DNA of 64,000 nt. Origin: Methylomonas methanica. GTDB taxonomy: Bacteria; Pseudomonadota; Gammaproteobacteria; Methylococcales; Methylomonadaceae. The position numbers were made by a program, and so were the translations under genes. This document shows, piece by piece, positions 17,158 to 26,628 of the stretch (positions are counted from its first letter, which is position 1; the number at the start of each line of letters is the position of its first letter). The notes under the pieces were generated by a model. It saw nothing but the letters and a program-made list of their open reading frames with translations, was not told the origin of the DNA and ran no database searches. The stretch lies in NCBI RefSeq assembly GCF_001644035.1, contig NZ_LUUG01000088.1, positions 1-64,000 of the forward strand, in the 5' to 3' direction.

Positions 17158-18708
17158 TTATTCCCACAGCGGCCGCAGCAGTTTTTCCAACAACCACGGA
17201 TCGTCGAAATGGCGTTTGCCGAGAAAGGCGATAGCATGCGTGCCCCATTGCCGCATGGCGCCGGGGCTGGGTACGCCCATGGGCCACAGTAGGAATCTTT
17301 CCGGGCGTTCGCTGCCGGCAACCAAGCCCTCTTCGTCGAACATACTGCGGTATCCGCCGTCGGCCATAGGCAGCGAGCGCAGCGCATCGTAATCCAGCCA
17401 GCCATATGGTTTCGCATCCGTCGCCGGCATAGTGGTGGCGATACCGTTGATAAAATGATTACCCGCCGCAACTTTCACCAACAAGCGTTCGCCGGGTTGT
17501 CGGGCGAGAATGGACGCCGGCGCCAAAACCGGTTCCGAACCATCCAGAGGCTGCACTACCTCAACCCCCTGCCCTGGAAATATCTGGTAATAACAGCCGC
17601 AGGCATGAATGCTTTCGTAAGCCAGCGGGCTACCATCCATTCTTAAGGTGACCCGCCAAATCAGGCCGTCGAAGCGACCGGCGTAAATATCCAGCAGACC
17701 GGTAGCCGGCCGGGCCGGAAACCAGATCAGGTAATTCAGTTGCAGTAAAACCTGGCTTCCAAACCGGGTATGGGAAGCCAGCCGATAGACGCTGGAGTGT
17801 TGTGGATCGACCTCGGCTTCCCCATCGGCGCTGAGGCCAACCGTACCGATACGGTCGTCATTGCTCACGGTATCGACTACCCAGCCCGGCGCATAGGCGG
17901 AAAATAATTGCTCCAGTTGAGCCGGTGACGGCTCCGGAATACCCAAGGGATTGGCCGCCGACTGCGCAAGTATCCGTGCGACTTCCGCCGCCTGGATAGA
18001 GGGAGAAGCCGGCGGCTCGTAACGTATCAGGCGGCCCTCGGCCGGTTGTTGATGCGCAGCCAGGAAAGGTGCGCGCATTTCGCTATGCAATTGGCGGACG
18101 CCGTCGACGATGGCCCAGCGGCTCAAGAAATACAGGCCCAAAATTCTTTGCCAGTTCGAATAAGCATCGGGCGGCTGTATATTCGACAACAACCGAGCGC
18201 GTTGGTCTGAAGCGTTCGATAACGGTTGGGCCAGTATTCGGCCACAAGCGGATATTGTCTCCCCAGCCTCTTGAGCCGCCGGGGCTCGCAAGGCGGATTT
18301 TGCCGCAGCCGGCAGATTGCGCCATTCCTTCAGCCTTGCGGTTTCATCCAGTCCGCGCAAGCGTTCCAGCCACGCGGCGTAGGCGTCTGCCGTTAAATCG
18401 GCGCCTGCAAATGAGGCCAAAAAGCGGTCGATACGCAGACCCGGAAAACCCTCGATGCGCGCGGTAGCCGCATCCGCCACGCCGAACTCGTCGACTCTGA
18501 CGTCCATATCCCGAAAAAACCCCGCGCAGCCGGCAAAATCCGGCTTTACGGGTAAAACCACCGGCTGCCTTACGGCACAGGCCTGCATGCCTATTGCTAA
18601 TATGACGGTCAGTATCCACAAATCCGAACCGCGTAACGAGCAGGCCAGGATGCCGGAATTAGGATAGGCGATATTGGAACTACGTCCGGCAAACCGGCAA
18701 ATACTCAT
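17158..18708 (-). CDS. Large exported protein of unknown function
   Basis: 516 residues. The ATG at 18708 has AGGAGG six bases ahead, better than a TTG two codons upstream. A hydrophobic segment at about residues 30-44 (LWILTVILAIGMQAC) ends in a Cys that could be lipidated, though the lipobox is imperfect and the lead-in is long. The body has no family I recognise. It includes a helical region to about residue 250, then a beta-rich region with a CGC cysteine pair in ESIHACGCYYQIFP, GERLLVKVAAGNHFINGI and a Trp/Pro-rich end. It is isolated, with a 350-base gap upstream. It is a real gene by its length, strong start and codon use; the role is unknown. Confidence 0.75.
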   Translation of the reverse strand: MSICRFAGRSSNIAYPNSGILACSLRGSDLWILTVILAIGMQACAVRQPVVLPVKPDFAGCAGFFRDMDVRVDEFGVADAATARIEGFPGLRIDRFLASFAGADLTADAYAAWLERLRGLDETARLKEWRNLPAAAKSALRAPAAQEAGETISACGRILAQPLSNASDQRARLLSNIQPPDAYSNWQRILGLYFLSRWAIVDGVRQLHSEMRAPFLAAHQQPAEGRLIRYEPPASPSIQAAEVARILAQSAANPLGIPEPSPAQLEQLFSAYAPGWVVDTVSNDDRIGTVGLSADGEAEVDPQHSSVYRLASHTRFGSQVLLQLNYLIWFPARPATGLLDIYAGRFDGLIWRVTLRMDGSPLAYESIHACGCYYQIFPGQGVEVVQPLDGSEPVLAPASILARQPGERLLVKVAAGNHFINGIATTMPATDAKPYGWLDYDALRSLPMADGGYRSMFDEEGLVAGSERPERFLLWPMGVPSPGAMRQWGTHAIAFLGKRHFDDPWLLEKLLRPLWE

Positions 18709-19058
18709 GACCAACCTCCTAAGTTACGATTGCCATTGCGCTCGAACAGACCATCGGCAGAACTGCAAACCACAGACTATATCCCTAGCGGCGGCAATAG
18801 CACCAACATTATCCCGCCGATAAATTTGGCGCCCCTTTGCCAACGCCGATTAAGCGACATTCCTGAAACGAATGCCGGTCTTTAGGGATGCGCCCGCAAT
18901 ATGCGAGATAAAACCGCATGCAACGATCCGAATCCTTTCTTTCCAAACCTGCCGCGAACGCGGGTAATCCGATTGAAGACCCTTACCCTAGCTAGAGACC
19001 AATTGACTCAGTAAAACACTCCAAAATCACATCCCTTTTCTTTCAGAACAACCTCACG
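18709..19058. other. Intergenic region, nothing recognised
   Basis: About 350 bases upstream of the exported-protein gene and downstream of the LysR gene, both on the minus strand. It must hold the promoter of the former. No hairpin followed by T residues or conserved operator is visible. Confidence 0.4.
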
Positions 19059-19988
19059 TCAAGCCTTGTCTCCCGTTGTTGAGGCAGGATCATTGTCGGA
19101 AACCTTTGCTTCAGGCGATTTGGCTAATAAATCTTTGACCAAGGCGTTGGGGAAACGCCGGCTTGGCGTGATGGCATAAAAGCGTTCTCGAATGTCAGTG
19201 ATACGGTAGCGCTCCACCAATAAGCCTTGACGTAATTCATCCAGAACCACCACGGGCGGCACCAGGGTCAAATGCCCGGATTCACGCGCCAGCAAACGCA
19301 GCATTGCCATGTCGTCGACTTCGGCCACCACAAGCGGCCTAACCCCGGCTTGTTCCAGCAAGAAATCGAACGCAGCCCTAATTTCACTTTCGATGCTGGG
19401 CAAAAGTAGCGGCCTGCCATCCAGGTCCTGCGGGAATTGAAACGGCTGGCTCTCATCGTCCGGCTTACCCACCAGGCTGACTGGCTGTTCGTCCAACAGA
19501 TGGCAATGCCAATTGGTTTGCGCATCGCGCGGTGCCGGCCGATTGGACAGCACCAGATCGATGGTGTGGGTATGCATTTGTGCCAGCAATTCGCGCAGAC
19601 TGCCGGAATGCAGCACCAATTCGACGTCGCTGCGCTGCACCAAGGACCTGACCAACTCAAGCTGAAAATTACGCGACAGCGTCGAGACCGCCCCAATTCG
19701 CAGCAATTGGCGTTCACCTGCCGAACGGCCATGCATCAGACTGATCAATTCATCCCCAGCCCGAAAAATGGCGTTGGCGTAATCCAAGGTAATCCGCCCG
19801 GCCTCGGTCAATTGCAGGCGTTTGCCTTCGCGCTCGAACAACTTTTGCCCAAACGACTCTTCGAGCTGGCGTAATTGAATGCTGAGCGCCGACTGTGACA
19901 CATGTAAGCGTTCAGCCGCCCGCGTCAGATTGTTTTCGTTGGCGATCATCCAGAAATAACGCAAGTGGTGATAGTTCAGTGAGGCCAT
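19059..19988 (-). CDS. LysR-family regulator divergent from the DAB operon
   Basis: 309 residues. A winged helix-turn-helix occupies residues ~4-63 (LNYHHLRYFWMIANENNLTRAAERLHVSQSALS...), followed by a substrate-binding effector domain. It resembles the NhaR subgroup in the HLRYFWMIANENNLTRAA signature. Transcribed away from dabB with a ~190-base gap, it is the likely activator of the DAB unit. LysR genes sit next to dab operons in known chemoautotrophs, where they respond to low inorganic carbon. The effector here is not known. Confidence 0.9.
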   Translation of the reverse strand: MASLNYHHLRYFWMIANENNLTRAAERLHVSQSALSIQLRQLEESFGQKLFEREGKRLQLTEAGRITLDYANAIFRAGDELISLMHGRSAGERQLLRIGAVSTLSRNFQLELVRSLVQRSDVELVLHSGSLRELLAQMHTHTIDLVLSNRPAPRDAQTNWHCHLLDEQPVSLVGKPDDESQPFQFPQDLDGRPLLLPSIESEIRAAFDFLLEQAGVRPLVVAEVDDMAMLRLLARESGHLTLVPPVVVLDELRQGLLVERYRITDIRERFYAITPSRRFPNALVKDLLAKSPEAKVSDNDPASTTGDKA

Positions 19989-20059
19989 GGATTCATTAAC
20001 AAAAGAGAACGTTTAAATTAAATACATATATTGGATGAATTAATAGCCGATTGCTAGCA

Positions 20060-20073
20060 TGACAACACTGTCA
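20060..20073. promoter_or_regulatory. Palindrome in LysR-dabB intergenic region
   Basis: TGACA-ACAC-TGTCA lies midway between the divergent LysR and dab genes, next to an AT-rich tract (20010-20045). It is a candidate regulator-binding site. The usual LysR T-N11-A rule is only loosely met, so the assignment is tentative. Confidence 0.3.
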
Positions 20074-20090
20074 ACCTTCCGGGGATTCTC

Positions 20091-20180
20091 ATGCACAACA
20101 CCATCCGCTCCGCCATCTTATTCATCGGACAACATCACAACAACACTGCGATTTTAAGCAGACAGGAGTTGCGGCCATGA
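20091..20180 (+). CDS. Possible 29-codon leader ORF overlapping dabB
   Basis: A short frame MHNTIRSAILFIGQHH... begins at ATG 20091 after GGGG six bases upstream. Its TGA at 20178-20180 overlaps the dabB ATG in the form ATGA, the same coupling seen between dabB and dabA. Its product would be a small basic, partly hydrophobic peptide. It may be a leader that couples translation, or chance; no homologue is recognised. Confidence 0.3.
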   Translation: MHNTIRSAILFIGQHHNNTAILSRQELRP

Positions 20181-21769
20181 CATCGTTGATCACTTACTCC
20201 GCGGTGTCGGCGCCGCTGCTGTTGTTTCTATCAGGAATCCCATCGTCGACCTGGGCGGATCGTCACCCGCAACTTATGACCAAACTTTGCGGAACGTTAT
20301 CGATCATTGCGGTGCTGACAGCAGGGCTTGCCGGCTTCAGCATTTTCTATAAGGGCTCAGGGCCTGCTGGCGTCGCAGAAAACTTGTTTTATATCGATAG
20401 GCTATCGGCCATGATGCTGATGCTGGTGGCGTTCATAGGCGCCGTGGTCATCCGCTATTCGCGTCATTACCTGGATGGCGATCCCGGCCAAGGCCGTTTT
20501 TTTAAGTGGCTCGCATGGACTATCGCGGCAGTGATGACCTTGGTCATCGCCGGCCATTTCATATTATTCGTGCTGGCCTGGATTCTGACCAGTCTATGTT
20601 TGCACCGACTATTGTTGTTTTATCCGGAACGGCAGGGTGCTCGCATCGCCGCTCGCAAGAAATTTGTGTTCAGCCGCTTAGGCGATTTCGCGCTGATTTT
20701 GGCGGGGGTCTGGCTGTATCAAGTCTTCGGTACGCTGGAGTTTGGCGAACTGTTCGCGGCCGCGGACACGGCTATCAATAATAGCAGTACCTTAAACGCC
20801 GCCGCCTTTGCGCTGGTCATCGGGGCTGTCATCAAGTCGGCGCAATTTCCTTTTCATAGCTGGTTGCCGGAGGTGATGGAAACCCCCACGCCGGTATCGG
20901 CGTTGATGCATGCCGGCATCATCAATGCCGGTGGCTTTTTAGTAATACGCATGAGCCACGTACTGGTGCAGGCACCTGCCGCCCTGCACCTACTGGCAGT
21001 GATCGGCACCGTCACCGCCTTGTTCGGCTCTCTGGTGATGCTGACCCAAACCAGCATTAAAAAGTCACTGGCGTTTTCCACTGTCGGCCAGATGGGCTTC
21101 ATGATGCTGCAATGCGGACTCGGCGCATTTTCCTCAGCGATGTTGCATATCATCGCCCACGCCCTGTACAAGGCCCATGCCTTCTTATCCAGCGGCAGTG
21201 TGGTCGACATCGCTCGCGCGGCCTGGGCGCCGCCAATTCGAGACAGTCGCCACCCTGGGGAACTGCTGGTGGCGTTCATCGCGGCGTTGGCGTTGACTGT
21301 CGGCGGCGCCGGCTTATTCGATCTGAACTTGCGGGAAGAACCCGGCATTGTGCTGTTGGGTGCCATCTTGCAAATGGCCTTGACCTACTTGTTGTGGAAT
21401 GCCCTGGCCCATCACGCCGGCCCCGCGCAAATTGGCAAAGCCCTGCTTATCGCCAGCGGTGTGAGCCTGCTGTATTTCGCCCTACAAACCGGCTTCTTGC
21501 ATCTGCTACGCGCTGAGATTGCTCAGCAGATGCCGATAGACAGCCTGTTCGACAGCGTGTTGTTGACCATCGTCTTGGCAGGATTTTTCACGATTTTGAT
21601 GTTACAGATTCAGTACCCCGGCCCGGCGGCTGCAAAGGTTTGGCAAGCGGCCTACGTGCATCTCTATAACGGATTTTACATCAGTACCCTCGCCAACCGC
21701 ATGATCCAACGCTATGGGTCCAAGCCCGTTCGTCTTAGCCATCGTCACTCTGGAGGAATACCGCAATGA
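20177..21769 (+). CDS. dabB: DabB: NuoL/MrpA-like membrane subunit of the DAB inorganic carbon transporter
   Basis: 530 residues with about 13-14 membrane helices, of the proton-conducting NADH-quinone oxidoreductase chain-5 family. The conserved core SAQFPFHSWLPEVMETPTPVSALMHAGIINAG has the Lys/Glu residues used for ion translocation, and KSLAFSTVGQMGFM follows. Standing alone without other nuo genes and overlapping a DUF2309 gene as ATGA, it is the DabB partner. In the known complex DabB supplies cation flow that drives DabA-catalysed CO2 hydration. AGGAG lies eight bases ahead of the ATG. Length is normal for DabB. Confidence 0.93.
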   Translation: MTSLITYSAVSAPLLLFLSGIPSSTWADRHPQLMTKLCGTLSIIAVLTAGLAGFSIFYKGSGPAGVAENLFYIDRLSAMMLMLVAFIGAVVIRYSRHYLDGDPGQGRFFKWLAWTIAAVMTLVIAGHFILFVLAWILTSLCLHRLLLFYPERQGARIAARKKFVFSRLGDFALILAGVWLYQVFGTLEFGELFAAADTAINNSSTLNAAAFALVIGAVIKSAQFPFHSWLPEVMETPTPVSALMHAGIINAGGFLVIRMSHVLVQAPAALHLLAVIGTVTALFGSLVMLTQTSIKKSLAFSTVGQMGFMMLQCGLGAFSSAMLHIIAHALYKAHAFLSSGSVVDIARAAWAPPIRDSRHPGELLVAFIAALALTVGGAGLFDLNLREEPGIVLLGAILQMALTYLLWNALAHHAGPAQIGKALLIASGVSLLYFALQTGFLHLLRAEIAQQMPIDSLFDSVLLTIVLAGFFTILMLQIQYPGPAAAKVWQAAYVHLYNGFYISTLANRMIQRYGSKPVRLSHRHSGGIPQ

Positions 21770-24345
21770 ACGCAGCCCTATTGTCATTTAAACCAAACAA
21801 GCACTTCGACAGCGACGAGACAGCCGGCCGGACTTACGGCCAAGATACCCTGCAATCGCCAGGCATACTCGCTGCCATTGAGCGGGCCTGCACCCGCATC
21901 GCACCGTTGTGGCCCTTACAACAATTCGTCGCGGTCAATCCGTTTCTTGGCTTAAGCGATCGCTCCTTTGCTGAGGCTTGCGAATTCAGCGCGCGCATGG
22001 GTCAGGGCGAAATGCTGATGCCGGCGAGTTTCTATGCCGAGCAATATCGGCTTGGCTATATTCAGGATGCCGATATCAGCCAGGCCTTGCAGCAAACCGG
22101 CAGCATTTGGACTCTCAAACAATGCTTAATCGAATTGCAAGATCTGCCAAGCCACGATACCGCGTTGCCAGGCAATCGTTGCTACACCTTGGCGGACCAT
22201 TTGGATGCCGTGCATGGCAGCCAATGGGCGCTATTGATTACCGATGAGATCTCCAAATGGTGCGCTGCTTACTTCGATCAAGGTCAGTCAGCGTGGCGCA
22301 TGCCATGGCGGGGGCTGCCGCTGTATGCGGCCTGGCGCCGCGCTGCGGCCTTCGATCGCACGCCGGAATTAGCCGGCCTGCCGGCGTTTCGTCAGACGAT
22401 AAGCGCCTTGCCGGAACAGCCCATTGAGGCGATTACGCAGATATTCACTGCAATGGGCTTGCCCAGTGCCCGGCTCGATGATGCCTGTCATCGGCAATTG
22501 CTGACGGTGGCCGGTTGGAGTGCTTGGGTCCGCTACAAACATTGGCAAGCCAGCCCGGAGCAAACCCAGGACGCCTTGCTGCAACTACTGGCAATTCGGC
22601 TCAGCTATGACTATGCACTCATTTCGGCGCTGGCAAGCCTGCAAGATATCGAGGCATGGCGAGGCCATTGGCAAGACGCGCCGCTGGTAAATACCGATAC
22701 CGCTGGAGCACTTGAAATACGCCATATTTTGCAGACTGCCTACGAATTGGCAACGCAGCGCCCCTTGTTCGAAAAACTGGCGTCGGCGCTGGCCTCAACA
22801 AGCCATCGGCAAGCCGAGCGTAAAAACCTGCAAGCGGTGTTTTGTATCGATGTGCGTTCGGAAGTCTATCGCCGCGCTCTGGAAATGCAATCTCATACTA
22901 TCGAGACCTTGGGTTTTGCCGGCTTCTTCGGTTTTCCCATCGAATACATTGAGCTCGGTCACCATCAGGGGCAACCGCAATGTCCGGTGTTGCTGAAGCC
23001 CAAATTTCGTATCCGGGAAAGCGTGGGCGATGCCAACGTGGGTGAGTTGCGCAACATCCTTGAGAGACGCTGGCTGCGCAAGCGTTTGAATAGGCTTTGG
23101 AAGGGCTTTAAAAACTCCGCCGTATCTTGCTTCTCTTACGTGGAAATTTCCGGTCTGAGCTTCGCCGGCAAATTGCTGAGTGACAGCCTGGGTTTGACCC
23201 GGCCGGTGGTGAAGCCGGGTATCGCCGGTCTGGATAAAACCATCGTCCAACGCATCGGCCCGGTCATTACCCGTCAGCGCGGTCGTCTGATTGCCAAGGG
23301 GCCGGTGGTCGAAACCGGTATCGCCCTTGGCGAGCGCATCGAACTGGCCCGCAAAGCCTTGCAGGGTATGAGTCTGACTGACGGATTTGCCCGGCTGATA
23401 TTGTTGTGCGGACACGGCAGCAGCACCGTCAACAACCCGTATGCGGCTGGACTGGATTGCGGCGCCTGTGGTGGACACAGCGGTGAAGCGAACGCGCGGG
23501 TGGCGGCAGCGGTGTTGAACGATCGCGAGGTCCGCGCGGGTCTGGCCGCTCAGGGGCTGACTATCCCGAAAGACACCTGGTTTGTCGCCGGTTTACACGA
23601 CACGACAACTGATGAGGTACGGCTGTTCGACCTTGACCAAATCCCGCATTGCTTTAGCGAAGATCTGTTGCTGTTGCAGCGCTGGCTGGATCAGGCCTCG
23701 CAGCTTACTCGCCAAGAGCGCGCGCCGGGTTTGGGATTACCCAGCCAGGATGCCGCTTCGCTGATGAAAGCCATCACCCAACGCAGCCGCGATTGGTCGC
23801 AAATTCGCCCGGAATGGGGACTGGCGGGGAATACAGCCTTTATTGCCGCGCCCAGACCACGCAGCTATCACTTTGAGTTGAACGGCCGGGTGTTTCTGCA
23901 CAACTACGATTACCGGCAGGATGCCGACGGCTCAATCTTGAGCCTGATTATGAGTGCGCCGATGGTGGTAGCGAACTGGATCAATCTACAGTACTACGCA
24001 TCCACCGTCGATAACCGCCGCTTCGGCAGCGGTAACAAGGCTTTGCATAACGTGGTCGGCACCCTTGGCATTCTGGAAGGCAACGGCGGCGATTTGCGGG
24101 TCGGTTTGCCTTGGCAATCGCTACATGACGGCAAAACCCTGCGCCACGAGCCGGTGCGTTTGACCGTTGTCATCGAAGCACCAGCAGAGATGATCGAGCA
24201 AGTATTAGCCAACCACGCCGAGGTTCGGCAGTTGGTTGATAACCAATGGTTGCATCTGACGCGTATCGATCCGGTTGACAACCGCTGCTATCGCTACATC
24301 CGGCAGCACTGGCACGCCGTTACCAATTATTCCAGGGAGAGATGA
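21766..24345 (+). CDS. dabA: DabA: zinc-dependent CO2-hydrating subunit (DUF2309)
   Basis: 859 residues, normal for DabA. The zinc and catalytic residues known from Halothiobacillus DabA2 have counterparts here: Cys360 and Asp362 in FCIDVRSE, His550 in CGHGSSTVNNPY and Cys565 in DCGACGGHSGE. The 15-residue spacing between the last two ligands matches the described enzyme. The subunit is soluble, sits on DabB at the inner membrane and is thought to work as a one-way beta-carbonic-anhydrase-like centre that traps CO2 as bicarbonate. It overlaps dabB by four bases and is followed by cysD with one base between, so the genes are co-translated or at least co-transcribed. Confidence 0.95.
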   Translation: MNAALLSFKPNKHFDSDETAGRTYGQDTLQSPGILAAIERACTRIAPLWPLQQFVAVNPFLGLSDRSFAEACEFSARMGQGEMLMPASFYAEQYRLGYIQDADISQALQQTGSIWTLKQCLIELQDLPSHDTALPGNRCYTLADHLDAVHGSQWALLITDEISKWCAAYFDQGQSAWRMPWRGLPLYAAWRRAAAFDRTPELAGLPAFRQTISALPEQPIEAITQIFTAMGLPSARLDDACHRQLLTVAGWSAWVRYKHWQASPEQTQDALLQLLAIRLSYDYALISALASLQDIEAWRGHWQDAPLVNTDTAGALEIRHILQTAYELATQRPLFEKLASALASTSHRQAERKNLQAVFCIDVRSEVYRRALEMQSHTIETLGFAGFFGFPIEYIELGHHQGQPQCPVLLKPKFRIRESVGDANVGELRNILERRWLRKRLNRLWKGFKNSAVSCFSYVEISGLSFAGKLLSDSLGLTRPVVKPGIAGLDKTIVQRIGPVITRQRGRLIAKGPVVETGIALGERIELARKALQGMSLTDGFARLILLCGHGSSTVNNPYAAGLDCGACGGHSGEANARVAAAVLNDREVRAGLAAQGLTIPKDTWFVAGLHDTTTDEVRLFDLDQIPHCFSEDLLLLQRWLDQASQLTRQERAPGLGLPSQDAASLMKAITQRSRDWSQIRPEWGLAGNTAFIAAPRPRSYHFELNGRVFLHNYDYRQDADGSILSLIMSAPMVVANWINLQYYASTVDNRRFGSGNKALHNVVGTLGILEGNGGDLRVGLPWQSLHDGKTLRHEPVRLTVVIEAPAEMIEQVLANHAEVRQLVDNQWLHLTRIDPVDNRCYRYIRQHWHAVTNYSRER

Positions 24346-24346
24346 A

Positions 24347-25282
24347 ATGAACTTGCAAACCGATACCCCATACCACCTGCCGCAGGTTGCGACCGATCAC
24401 CTGGATTTACTGGAAGCCGAAGCCCTGTTCATTCTGCGCGAGGTGATTGCCGAATGCCGCCATCCGGTGTTGTTGTTTTCCGGCGGCAAGGATTCGGCGG
24501 TGTTATTACACCTGGCTTACAAGGCGTTTCATCCTGAGCGCATCGGCTGTGCGCTGCTGCATATCGATACCGGCCATAACTATGACGAAGTGATTGCCTA
24601 TCGCGACCGGATGGCGGAACGCTACGATTGCCTGCTGCACGTGCGTAGCGTCGAAGATTCGATCCGCAAAGGCTCGGTGCGTTTGCGGCATGCATCGGAA
24701 TCGCGCAATCCCTATCAATCGGTAACCTTGATGGAAGCAATCGCCGAATTCGGTTTTGATGCTTGTCTGGGCGGTGCCCGGCGCGATGAAGAAAAAGCGC
24801 GGGCCAAGGAACGTATCGTCAGTGTGCGGGATGAGTTTGGTCAATGGGAACCGAAACATCAGCGCCCGGAGCTTTGGTCCTTGTACAACACTCGTGTCGC
24901 ACTCGGCGACCATTTACGGGTGTTCCCTATTTCGAACTGGACCGAGCTTGACGTTTGGCAATACATCCAGCGCGAGGACATCGAACTGCCGGCGCTCTAC
25001 TTTGCCCACCCGCGCCAAGTCGTGAGACGCGGCGACATTCTGGTGCCGGTGACGCATCTGACACCGGCCCAAGCCGGCGATACCGTGGAAACCATAAGCT
25101 GCCGTTTCCGCACGGTCGGCGATATTTCCTGCACCGCGCCAGTGGCGTCGTCAGCCGGTAATGTGGCCGACATCATCGCCGAAACCGCGCAATGTCTGCT
25201 GACCGAACGCGGCGCCACCCGCCTGGACGACCGCGCCTCAGATGCGGCCATGGAACAACGTAAAAAAGAGGGGTATTTCTAA
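24347..25282 (+). CDS. cysD: Sulfate adenylyltransferase subunit 2 (CysD)
   Basis: 311 residues. The PP-loop SGGKDS at residues 45-50 binds ATP; HIDTGHNYDEVIAYRDR and GGARRDEEKARAKERI are family signatures, and the C-terminus TLEERGATR-like TERGATRLDDR...MEQRKKEGYF is typical. With CysN it makes adenosine-5'-phosphosulfate from sulfate and ATP in assimilation. The ATG at 24347 is one base beyond the dabA stop and is preceded by GGGAGAG; longer frames would run inside dabA. Its presence directly behind dabA is unusual; no cysC, cysH or cysI is in the window. Confidence 0.95.
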   Translation: MNLQTDTPYHLPQVATDHLDLLEAEALFILREVIAECRHPVLLFSGGKDSAVLLHLAYKAFHPERIGCALLHIDTGHNYDEVIAYRDRMAERYDCLLHVRSVEDSIRKGSVRLRHASESRNPYQSVTLMEAIAEFGFDACLGGARRDEEKARAKERIVSVRDEFGQWEPKHQRPELWSLYNTRVALGDHLRVFPISNWTELDVWQYIQREDIELPALYFAHPRQVVRRGDILVPVTHLTPAQAGDTVETISCRFRTVGDISCTAPVASSAGNVADIIAETAQCLLTERGATRLDDRASDAAMEQRKKEGYF

Positions 25283-26604
25283 TGAACGCGCTTGACTACT
25301 TAACAACGGATCCTATACCAGACGGAACCCACCAGCAAACCCCGTCGGGCCTATTACGCTTTATCACCGCCGGCAGCGTCGATGACGGAAAGAGTACCTT
25401 GATCGGCCGATTGCTTTACGACACCGGCAACGTCGCCGCCGATCAATTGGCAGCGATTCATGCCACCTCGCAAAAGCGCGGACTGGCAGCCATTGATTGG
25501 TCACTATTGACCGACGGTCTGATCGCCGAACGGGAGCAAGGCATCACCATCGATGTGGCCTATCGCTATTTCGCGACGGCGCGGCGTAAATTCATCATCG
25601 GCGATGCGCCGGGCCACGAGCAATATACGCGCAACATGGTAACCGCTGCATCGAGCGCCGATACTGCCATTTTGCTGGTTGATGCTCGGAAAGGGGTTAC
25701 TACCCAGACCCGCCGCCATGCCTATCTGGCGCATTTGCTCGGAATCCGCGAGTTAGTCTTGGCGGTCAATAAAATGGACCTGGTGGATTGGCAGCCCATG
25801 GTATACAAAAGCATCGTGGACACCTTCAACAGCTTTGTTGCGGCGTTGGGCCGTCATCACGTACACGCGATTCCAATGTCAGCGCTGAACGGCACCAATG
25901 TAGCCAGTCGTGCAGAAGCGATTCCTTGGTATCACGGCCCGAGTTTACTCGAGCATTTAGAAGCCGTCCCAGCTCGCCGCGACGCCGAGCATGCCCCGTT
26001 AAGGCTGCCGGTGCAGCGGGTGGTGCGAGTGATGTTGGGGAATGCAGCTAATGGCGCGAACGTCACCGAGTTTCGCGGCTATCAGGGCACATTGGCTTCC
26101 GGGCAGATGCAAATTGGCGATGAAGTGACGATCTGGCCGTCCGGACAACGGGCGCGCGTATCGCGTTTAAATGTTGCCGAGCGTTCATTGCCCGCCGCGA
26201 GCGCGGATCGCGCGGTAGTGGTGTCGCTGGATAGGGAAATCGATATCTCGCGCGGCGATATGTTGTCAGACCCCATCCAGCCGCCTCGCGTCGTCAAGAC
26301 ACTCAACGCTGATATCTGCTGGTTATCCGAGCAGCCACTACAAGCGCGAGGCAAATACTTGGTTAAACATACCACCCGCACCGTTAATGCTTTGTTCGAG
26401 GAGCTAAGCTATCGGGTTGATGTCAACACCTTGGCTCACCAGGCCGCGCCGGAAACAGCGATAATGAACGATATCCTGCGGGTCAAATTGAAATTGCAAC
26501 AGCCGCTGTTAGTCGATGCCTATGTCGATAATCGCACCACCGGCAGTTTCATCGTTATCGATCCTCTGTCTTTGCACACGGTGGCGGCAGGTGTGATTAT
26601 TTAA
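25282..26604 (+). CDS. cysN: Sulfate adenylyltransferase subunit 1, GTPase (CysN)
   Basis: 440 residues. The GTPase domain has the P-loop GSVDDGKST at about residues 31-39, DAPGHEQYTRNM (G3) and NKMDLV (G4), followed by EF-Tu-like beta domains. GTP hydrolysis by CysN drives sulfate adenylation by CysD. It starts with a TAATG overlap on cysD. It lacks a fused CysC (APS kinase) domain, which many CysN proteins carry, and is shorter than the enterobacterial protein. Confidence 0.95.
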   Translation: MNALDYLTTDPIPDGTHQQTPSGLLRFITAGSVDDGKSTLIGRLLYDTGNVAADQLAAIHATSQKRGLAAIDWSLLTDGLIAEREQGITIDVAYRYFATARRKFIIGDAPGHEQYTRNMVTAASSADTAILLVDARKGVTTQTRRHAYLAHLLGIRELVLAVNKMDLVDWQPMVYKSIVDTFNSFVAALGRHHVHAIPMSALNGTNVASRAEAIPWYHGPSLLEHLEAVPARRDAEHAPLRLPVQRVVRVMLGNAANGANVTEFRGYQGTLASGQMQIGDEVTIWPSGQRARVSRLNVAERSLPAASADRAVVVSLDREIDISRGDMLSDPIQPPRVVKTLNADICWLSEQPLQARGKYLVKHTTRTVNALFEELSYRVDVNTLAHQAAPETAIMNDILRVKLKLQQPLLVDAYVDNRTTGSFIVIDPLSLHTVAAGVII

Positions 26605-26628
26605 TGCGATAGGCTCTAGGGAATCGAA

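Noticed and set aside
22795-23478. A 227-codon open frame antisense to dabA
   Set aside because: It lies wholly inside dabA, whose zinc ligands and family signatures are intact; the antisense frame has no ribosome site or domain and follows from codon bias.
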